Shown: in pieces, positions 16,511 through 21,341 of the stretch
How positions within the stretch are numbered: position 1 is the first letter of the stretch
Layout: every line of letters begins with the position of its first letter
NCBI GenBank assembly: GCA_937876695.1
Contig: CALFHW010000194.1
Span: 1-21,341 of the forward strand
DNA from: an uncultured bacterium
Lineage (GTDB): Bacteria > Patescibacteriota > Dojkabacteria > CALFHW01
DNA length: 21,341 nt
Direction of reading: 5' to 3'
Notes under the pieces: model-generated
The model's database searches: none
What the model was told of the DNA's origin: nothing
The model's input: only the letters and a program-made list of their open reading frames with translations
Translations under genes and position numbers: made by a program

Positions 16511-16538
16511 ATTGTACAATACAAACTAAAACTGCTAA
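16511..16538 (-). promoter_or_regulatory. Promoter of the glycan operon, predicted leaderless
   Basis: On the minus strand TTAGCA (16538-16533), a 16-nt spacer and a -10 TACAAT (16516-16511) lie 5 nt before the ugd ATG (16505). The -35 is weak (4 of 6), while the -10 matches 5 of 6. No Shine-Dalgarno is possible in the remaining leader. It would drive ugd-wzm-wzt-GT11-GT2-GT4. Confidence 0.45.
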
Positions 16539-16591
16539 AACATAATTAGTTCGGCATAGTGTATTTAGTTAACCTTTTATTAATAATCATC

Positions 16592-17464
16592 ATGAAGACT
16601 TTAGCTCTGTTTTCCGCCAAGGTTGGAATCGTCTCAGCAGCAGTGGTGATAATTATGCTTATAGGCCTTCTGATTGCGACGCTAGGATTTAGCTCATTTG
16701 TGAGGCAGGCTAGCGCGCCGGAATACTTCTATGCTGAAGGTCGTGCTACCCGCAAGCTCTCTCCAGATAGCGTCTCAGTCAATTTAGGCGAGCGCATCAC
16801 CGGCACCGACACCGCTAAGCTGCAAAACGACGGTAATGCTAAGATCACCAAGTTAGTCGCAGAACTCAAGAAGCTCGGTCTTAAGGATGAACAAATTCGC
16901 ACCAGCAATTACAGCTTATTCCCAGTTTATGATAAGCCAGGCCAATATGAGTTTTCAACTTCAGTAGAAGTGAGAATCGAAAAAGAGAACCCAGACGCCA
17001 GCAAAGTAAAAGAAATTCTCACCGTCAGCAAAAATGTAGGTATGACAGAGTACTCGGGATTCTATTTCTTTGTGGCAGACGAGAGAGAAATAGTCAAAGA
17101 TCTCGAAGGAGAGGCAATCACAGATGCCAAGAAAAGCGCCCAGGAGAGGGCAAGCCTAGCGGGCTTAAGCATCGGTAGGTTAGTCAACATCGCAGCCTCA
17201 GGTAATTATCCTTACCCCATGCCATACCCAGCTGCAGCTAGAGAAATGGCAGTTTCTTCAGACGAAGCAAAGCCAGGAATTGCCACAGCTCCAAGTAGCT
17301 CAGCAGGGAAATCTGCCAGCAGCATCAACAACATCGCTAGCAGCGGTAGTACCTACGGCACCGGGAACTCCACCTTGAGTAAACTAGATATTAGTGGTCT
17401 ATCAATTAGTGCAGGCCAGGTTGAGGTAATTAGCAATGTCACTCTGACGTACGAGTTGAATTAG
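16592..17464 (+). CDS. SIMPL-domain (DUF541) membrane-anchored protein
   Basis: The product is 290 residues from the ATG at 16592. A single TM helix (about 11-34) is followed by an exported domain that begins EYFYAEGRATRKLSPDSVSVNLGE. This is the SIMPL start, where the first beta strand is usually G-x-A-x-x-x-x-x-PD-x-A-x-x-x-x-G. The alternating strands and the helix (ITDAKKSAQERASLAGLSIGRLVNI, about 176-200) fit the family. A Ser/Ala/Gly-rich, probably disordered segment (about 205-262) interrupts the domain before the last strand. SIMPL proteins form oligomers at the cell envelope; BP26 of Brucella is the best-known example, and no enzymatic role is established. A GTG at 16559 is possible but adds a hydrophobic tail and no motif. 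The gene is divergent from the glycan operon. Confidence 0.85.
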   Translation: MKTLALFSAKVGIVSAAVVIIMLIGLLIATLGFSSFVRQASAPEYFYAEGRATRKLSPDSVSVNLGERITGTDTAKLQNDGNAKITKLVAELKKLGLKDEQIRTSNYSLFPVYDKPGQYEFSTSVEVRIEKENPDASKVKEILTVSKNVGMTEYSGFYFFVADEREIVKDLEGEAITDAKKSAQERASLAGLSIGRLVNIAASGNYPYPMPYPAAAREMAVSSDEAKPGIATAPSSSAGKSASSINNIASSGSTYGTGNSTLSKLDISGLSISAGQVEVISNVTLTYELN

Positions 17465-17491
17465 TCAGCGACCTATTTGAGCTTCTGAAGT

Positions 17492-17580
17492 TTGCATTCC
17501 TTATAGAATTTGTGCATATTGGTAATAAGAGGATAAATTCCCTCTGAGTTTTTATATAGTTCTATTTAAGTTTATTTACT
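17492..17580 (+). promoter_or_regulatory. Candidate promoter region of the surface protein gene
   Basis: Two weak options are visible. TTGCAT (17492-17497), 17 nt and CATATT (17515-17520) would give a leader of about 60 nt that includes the hairpin at 17528-17545. Alternatively TTTACT (17575-17580), 6 nt before the ATG at 17587, repeats the leaderless geometry seen at other genes but lacks a good -35. No Shine-Dalgarno precedes the ATG. Confidence 0.3.
17528..17553 (+). terminator. Weak terminator-like hairpin after the SIMPL gene
   Basis: AGAGG (17528-17532) and CCTCT (17541-17545) form a 5-bp stem with an 8-nt loop. GAG and a run of Ts (17549-17553) follow. The stem is short and the T-run is offset by three bases, so termination would be leaky. 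It lies in the 122-bp gap between the SIMPL gene and the surface protein gene. Confidence 0.25.
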
Positions 17581-17586
17581 AACAGC

Positions 17587-20500
17587 ATGGCAAATGCAGG
17601 ATTAGCAGGGGATAGTAAAAATCCTCAGCAAACCAAAACAGCACTGATAGTGGGAGGTCTATTTGCGGTCGCGATGTTCTTGATCGTGGCAGTAGTAGGA
17701 ATTCTAGCTATTGGTGATAACAATATTTCGGTGAGAGATGCTCAAGTGACCAACGTCACTGATACAGCATTCACTCTGACTTGGGTATCAGAAAGCCCTT
17801 ATGTAGGCTCAGTAGTCTACAAAGAAGGAGCTAGCTGGCCTGCATTGTTTGCCCAATCTGGCGCAAAGGTGTCATTTGATGATAGAGATGTCGAATTAGA
17901 CAAAGACGGCAACTACGTCACTGTGACCACTGGAGCTAAAGAGAGATTTACCCACCATGTCACAATTAGAAACTTAAAACCAGAGACTGAGTATAGCTTC
18001 AGAGTAGGCGGCCGAATCAACGGTAAGGACGCAGAAGTCACCACCGCCAAGACTCGCGCCCTCATCGAGGACATCAAAACCCCAGACCCAGGTTATGGGA
18101 AGGTGCTGAACGTCAATCTAGGCGACAGTCTTATCTTGATGAGTTTAATGGATGTTGAGGACGACACCCAGTCTCCAGAATACATCAGTACCTACTTGAA
18201 CGACCAAGGTGGATATAGCGTTGACCTGAACTTACTAGGCAACCAGACAGATGCTCAAAAAATAACTGCATTTATCGCAAATGGTAAAGAGGTGAGGTCT
18301 ATGTATGAATTTCAGTCCGATTCCACCAAGCCTTTTGAAACAATTTCGATAAATAATCCTGAAAGCCTCTTAGGAATGGACGGTTTGGTAAAGGGGGTTT
18401 CGGCGCAAAATGTGGAAGGAACAATAGCATCTTCTTCTACTGGAACTGGAGATAAAGTAAATGTGAGGCCAGATCCTTCTACAGGCGCAACTCCTTTGGG
18501 GGTTAAGTTTTTCGATGAAAAAATAACAATCAAATGCGAGGTTAAGACTACTGACCCAAGTTGGTATAAGATTGATTTCAATGGTGGGGATGGATTTGTG
18601 AGGAGTGATTTTGTCACTGTCGCGTCCGGGGCTGTCATAGCAGATTGTGCTGGAGGTAGCGTAATACCAACTACACCAACGGGCCCATCATATGTAAACC
18701 CTAACGTGCCTGACCCACAGCTAGCCCCTACACAGACAGACACAAGTCTGATTTCGGGCACAAGTGCATCGTTAATAACCCGATCCAATTTCAGGACAAT
18801 GCCCAATACTAGTGGAACAATTCGAAGAGGCTTAGATGCTGGAACTACTGTGGAGGTTGTATGTAAGGTCCAGGTAGCAGCAAATGGATACTCCTGGTAT
18901 GAGGTTAGGCAAGGCGGTGATACTGGCTATTTGTCAAACCTTGCTTTCAATGGAACTCCTACAGCAGTTGAATGCGGTAGTCAGAACTTGACTCAAGTTA
19001 CAAATGCAAGGGGTGATCAAGTGACCAGAGAATTTGTACAAGTCTCAAATGTATCGGTTTGGAATGGATCACGCTGCATAGGTGCAGACCAGCTAGTTGC
19101 ACAGGGTGGGGCAGGAGCAGAGTTTATTCTTGGGAAAACAGTTGGAGCAGTAACATCCAATCCTACTGTGCAGCTGCCTGCAAACCAGAGGTGTTTCATA
19201 CCAACTGTCCCAGGTGCATTAGGAAGTATAACGTGTAGAGATACGGATGATTTCCGTAATTTCTTAAGATTTGGTTCAGATGAGAGCAGGGTTTATGTTG
19301 AGAACGCGTTTGGTTCTATTGAAACCTGTTGTAGCGTTGATGATAGATCAGCACCAGCAAATGCTCCAAGAGTTGGATGTGCCGTGACGGATTTAGCTGA
19401 ATCGCAAAGGACTGCTTTGCAACAGGAAAGACAAGTATCTGATATTGCTAGCAGTGTTGCGACTTTGTCAGGATTAAGTTTATGTGATGCAGCGAATGAA
19501 ACAAGATCGAAGGCAATTGCAAATCTTTCGCAAACCGCAACTCCTCAAGAGGCGCAGTTATACGCAGCACTCGCTGATAGAATACAAGCTGAAACATCTT
19601 TCTTTACTCCTCCCAGCTATGGATTAATGCCCGATAATCAGTTATGCATAAAAGCGCAAAGGGATGTTGCTGGTATATCAGTTAATTTGGTATTCCAATG
19701 CTCTTCGAGTTCTAATCCTTCTGATGTAACTCTCCCTGGGGGCTCAGCATATAAAGCCGCATATACATGTAATGCGGATGTACCTGTGCTTCAAATCGCA
19801 GCAGCTCCGGTAGATGACAGAGTCATTCCTGCTTATTGCTTTGAGGACTTAGACTTAGACAATACGATTGATTATGAGGATTCTCAGTTCTTGGATCTTA
19901 CAATGTCACAGCAGGTATCACCTGGCGTACCCGCTACGCAGGTACCAAGGCCAACAAATGCAAATGTTGCATGTGCGGAATATCTCAATGATGGATCGAT
20001 TAATAGATTTCTAAGTCAGGTATTCACTACACCGACAAACATAAATATTTTAAACTGTCTAGGTAATAATACTGATAGAACTCTTAAAATGGCAGGTGCA
20101 AACTGCAGCCCATATGTAACATCAGCAACTGGCTTGCCATTTGTGGTGGACTTAACACTAACTGTCGCCCCAGCACTACCGACCTCAAGCAAGCAAGCTG
20201 TCAATAACTTCGCAAGTTCACTTGTAAGTAAGGTCTCTGCCCAGCAGACGCCTAGATCAGCAGGGGCTGTTTTGGGAGCAGGAAGCGAGAATTCGGCACC
20301 TTCTGTCAGCGAAAGCGGGCGTTATGGTTTCTTTAGAGACGGCGCTAGGATCGCAGAGTTTGAGACTGCTACCAGCGGACAATCTGTAACTGTTAGGTTA
20401 TTTGAAGATACTAATGGTAACGGAGTTAGAGACGGTGAAGAAAAGCTAATCGAAGACTACAGCAACATCAGCCTAGCAAAAGAGGCAACTGTAGAGAGCT

Positions 20501-21051
20501 TCAACTTATCTTCCGGTTGGAATTTGATTAACATCCCTATGGTAGATACAAGGGCAGACGGCACTGTGGATAGCGCTGCTGAGTTGATCAATTACTTCAA
20601 CGGCCAGGGTGCAAATATTCTGCATGTCTCAAGATTCAGAAATGGAGACTTCCAGATGTACTCAGCTAGAGAGGGCGGCAATAGATACAGCTCAGACTTT
20701 AACCTGATCCCAGGTGAAGGTCTGTTTGTCTTCAACCAAGGTAGCGCAACTGAGGTTACTTTCTCAGGAAATAGATTCGAAAGTAGCGTTCCAGTCAAAC
20801 TAAACCAAGGTTGGAATCTAGTTGGATTGATGGCGCCAGGCCAGAATCTAAACTCAGAGGCAGTGTTAACTAAAGCCCAGTCTCAAGGTTTTACAGCTGA
20901 TACTATCTCGCAGTTCGAAGGAGGAACCTACCAATCGGTGATCTCAAAGGATGACACTATCTTTGGTAATAACTTCAACATAGTAGATAAACGAGGTTAC
21001 TTCATCAGAGTAGAATCAGGTGGAGGCCAGAGCTTCGACCCAGGTAAGTAA
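17587..21051 (+). CDS. Giant membrane-anchored surface protein with FN3, SH3b, cysteine-rich and GWNL-repeat regions
   Basis: The product is 1154 residues. In order: a short cytosolic N-terminus; one TM anchor (about 19-42); a fibronectin type III-like domain (about 46-157, ending RNLKPETEYSFRVGG); two SH3b-like domains (about 287-345 with VNVRPDPSTG, and 395-455 with SNFRTMPNTSG); a cysteine-containing region to about 840; and two C-terminal repeats opening SSGWNLINIPM (975-985) and NQGWNLVGLMAP (1073-1084). EF-hand-like loops occur at 754-765 and 941-952 (DTNGNGVRDGEE), suggesting Ca2+ binding. No LPxTG or other C-terminal anchor is seen, so the TM holds it with the bulk outside. All 18 cysteines lie between residues 317 and 840. 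Codon choice in the middle (about 18285-20225) differs from both ends. It is probably an adhesin or S-layer-like protein; exact function unknown. Confidence 0.8.
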   Translation: MANAGLAGDSKNPQQTKTALIVGGLFAVAMFLIVAVVGILAIGDNNISVRDAQVTNVTDTAFTLTWVSESPYVGSVVYKEGASWPALFAQSGAKVSFDDRDVELDKDGNYVTVTTGAKERFTHHVTIRNLKPETEYSFRVGGRINGKDAEVTTAKTRALIEDIKTPDPGYGKVLNVNLGDSLILMSLMDVEDDTQSPEYISTYLNDQGGYSVDLNLLGNQTDAQKITAFIANGKEVRSMYEFQSDSTKPFETISINNPESLLGMDGLVKGVSAQNVEGTIASSSTGTGDKVNVRPDPSTGATPLGVKFFDEKITIKCEVKTTDPSWYKIDFNGGDGFVRSDFVTVASGAVIADCAGGSVIPTTPTGPSYVNPNVPDPQLAPTQTDTSLISGTSASLITRSNFRTMPNTSGTIRRGLDAGTTVEVVCKVQVAANGYSWYEVRQGGDTGYLSNLAFNGTPTAVECGSQNLTQVTNARGDQVTREFVQVSNVSVWNGSRCIGADQLVAQGGAGAEFILGKTVGAVTSNPTVQLPANQRCFIPTVPGALGSITCRDTDDFRNFLRFGSDESRVYVENAFGSIETCCSVDDRSAPANAPRVGCAVTDLAESQRTALQQERQVSDIASSVATLSGLSLCDAANETRSKAIANLSQTATPQEAQLYAALADRIQAETSFFTPPSYGLMPDNQLCIKAQRDVAGISVNLVFQCSSSSNPSDVTLPGGSAYKAAYTCNADVPVLQIAAAPVDDRVIPAYCFEDLDLDNTIDYEDSQFLDLTMSQQVSPGVPATQVPRPTNANVACAEYLNDGSINRFLSQVFTTPTNINILNCLGNNTDRTLKMAGANCSPYVTSATGLPFVVDLTLTVAPALPTSSKQAVNNFASSLVSKVSAQQTPRSAGAVLGAGSENSAPSVSESGRYGFFRDGARIAEFETATSGQSVTVRLFEDTNGNGVRDGEEKLIEDYSNISLAKEATVESFNLSSGWNLINIPMVDTRADGTVDSAAELINYFNGQGANILHVSRFRNGDFQMYSAREGGNRYSSDFNLIPGEGLFVFNQGSATEVTFSGNRFESSVPVKLNQGWNLVGLMAPGQNLNSEAVLTKAQSQGFTADTISQFEGGTYQSVISKDDTIFGNNFNIVDKRGYFIRVESGGGQSFDPGK
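18286..20225 (+). other. Compositionally distinct, cysteine-bearing centre of the surface protein gene
   Basis: By hand count Asn is encoded AAC in roughly 21 of 37 cases in the flanking parts but only about 11 of 46 in this stretch, where AAT dominates. All 18 cysteines of the protein lie here; both flanks have none. The reading frame is uninterrupted. This looks like a cassette of different history, or a region under weaker codon selection. Boundaries are approximate. Confidence 0.45.
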
Positions 21052-21084
21052 GGGTTAGAGCTTAGCTTAACAAAGCAAAACCAG

Positions 21085-21112
21085 AAAGGGAGCCGCAAGG
21101 CTCCCTTTTCTT
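21085..21112 (+). terminator. Intrinsic terminator after the surface protein gene
   Basis: AAAGGGAGCC (21085-21094), a GCAA tetraloop (21095-21098) and GGCTCCCTTT (21099-21108) form a perfect 10-bp stem capped by a GNRA loop. A T-rich tail (TCTT) follows. It lies 34 bp after the stop codon. The A-rich 5' side means it could also terminate minus-strand transcription. Confidence 0.85.
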
Positions 21113-21135
21113 GTGTAATGCTAGTAGGTATTAGT

Positions 21136-21164
21136 TTGACAGTTTGTAGTACATGTATTATTAT
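21136..21164 (+). promoter_or_regulatory. Near-consensus sigma70 promoter for the RHH gene
   Basis: TTGACA (21136-21141), exactly 17 nt, and TATTAT (21159-21164) form the strongest promoter in the window. The predicted start near 21171 gives a leader of about 40 nt before the ATG at 21211, longer than those of the other lead genes here. Confidence 0.7.
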
Positions 21165-21168
21165 TTGT

Positions 21169-21209
21169 ATTAATAAACAAATTATTAATTAAATTGTTAA
21201 TCAGACAAT
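21169..21209. promoter_or_regulatory. Nested palindromes, candidate operator of the RHH gene
   Basis: ATTAATAA (21169-21176) and TTATTAAT (21182-21189) are perfect 8-bp inverted arms with a 5-nt spacer over the predicted transcription start. A second, imperfect palindrome (21176-21184 with 21190-21198, one mismatch) overlaps it. ATTGT (21193-21197) and ACAAT (21205-21209) form a third, ending one base before the ATG. Ribbon-helix-helix proteins typically bind such repeats in their own promoter. Part of the signal could simply reflect AT richness. Confidence 0.4.
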
Positions 21210-21210
21210 A

Positions 21211-21341
21211 ATGTTACACAAAACCCAAGGGCTAGCAGGGTCGAACAGCACTGTAACTATGTCTTTCAGCATCCCTCTGAGACTAGCACAGATTCTCAAG
21301 GCTTCGCCAAATAGAAGTAAATTTGTGGCAGAGAGTATTGA
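21211..21341 (+). CDS. Ribbon-helix-helix (CopG/Arc-type) DNA-binding protein, C-terminus cut by window edge
   Basis: Forty-three codons are open from the ATG at 21211 to the window end. Residues 14-30 (TVTMSFSIPLRLAQILK) followed by NRSKFVAESI fit the ribbon-helix-helix pattern: a short beta strand ending in a proline, helix A, then N-R-S-x-F-V-x-E-x-I opening helix B. These dimers bind operator DNA through the paired strands and often act as autoregulating antitoxins or small transcription regulators. A toxin or partner gene, if any, lies beyond the window. The first in-frame stop upstream is at 21190 and no earlier ATG exists, so the start is secure; an internal ATG at 21259 would delete the strand. 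No Shine-Dalgarno is present. Confidence 0.75.
   Translation, partial: MLHKTQGLAGSNSTVTMSFSIPLRLAQILKASPNRSKFVAESI

Noticed and set aside
16559..16591. GTG start 33 bp upstream of the SIMPL ATG
   Set aside because: It adds a hydrophobic stretch before an already complete signal anchor and adds no family motif.
21156..21200. AT-rich repeats read as a replication origin or iteron
   Set aside because: The stretch is short, has no DnaA-box series, and is better explained as promoter plus operator of the RHH gene.
1..21341. Recoded TGA (code 25) as in some CPR groups
   Set aside because: TGA ends gmd, the GT2 gene and the two-TM hypothetical at sensible positions, and no conserved frame needs TGA read as glycine or tryptophan.

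Overview
The window is 21.3 kb of bacterial chromosome with moderate GC and tightly packed genes. I see no rRNA, tRNA, IS element, CRISPR array or phage gene. The standard code fits: TGA ends several genes and is not read through inside any long frame. Gene content points to a small-genome lineage of the Candidate Phyla Radiation (Patescibacteria) type. It has a giant membrane-anchored surface protein with GWNL repeats, a SIMPL protein, an ABC-dependent glycan exporter, fucose synthesis, and almost no Shine-Dalgarno sites. This placement is an inference; no marker gene is present.

Layout. Positions 1-1084 (-) hold a GT-C type membrane glycosyltransferase cut by the left edge. Next are a two-TM hypothetical (-) and a DUF1761-like membrane protein (+), transcribed divergently with start codons only 24 bp apart. 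Positions 2105-3852 (-) encode an ABC-2 exporter (ATPase plus permease, TAATG overlap). Position 3927 (+) starts a CPA1/NhaP-type cation/proton antiporter with a long cytosolic tail. Then come gmd and fcl (+), which make GDP-L-fucose. Facing them is a six-gene minus-strand operon (16505 down to 8122): UDP-glucose 6-dehydrogenase, Wzm permease, Wzt ATPase with C-terminal glycan-binding domain, GT11 fucosyltransferase, a protein with three GT2 domains, and a GT4 glycosyltransferase. Divergent from that operon are a SIMPL-domain protein (+) and a 1154-residue surface protein (+), which ends at a good intrinsic terminator. The last 130 bp begin a ribbon-helix-helix regulator, cut by the right edge, behind a near-consensus promoter with nested palindromes.

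How the genes fit together. Gmd and Fcl convert GDP-mannose to GDP-L-fucose, the donor for the GT11 enzyme. Ugd supplies UDP-glucuronate. The triple-GT2 and GT4 enzymes would extend a lipid-linked glycan that Wzm/Wzt flips outward. The result would be an acidic, fucose-containing surface polysaccharide. The initiating phosphoglycosyltransferase, GDP-mannose synthesis and a chain terminator are not in the window.

Most notable signals: (1) several lead genes have a sigma70-like -10 box placed 5-7 nt before the start codon and no Shine-Dalgarno, predicting leaderless mRNAs; (2) one protein contains three GT2 catalytic domains; (3) the giant surface protein has a cysteine-rich centre with shifted codon use between cysteine-free ends; (4) a hairpin before fcl could act as an attenuator or bring a distant GGTGG to working distance.
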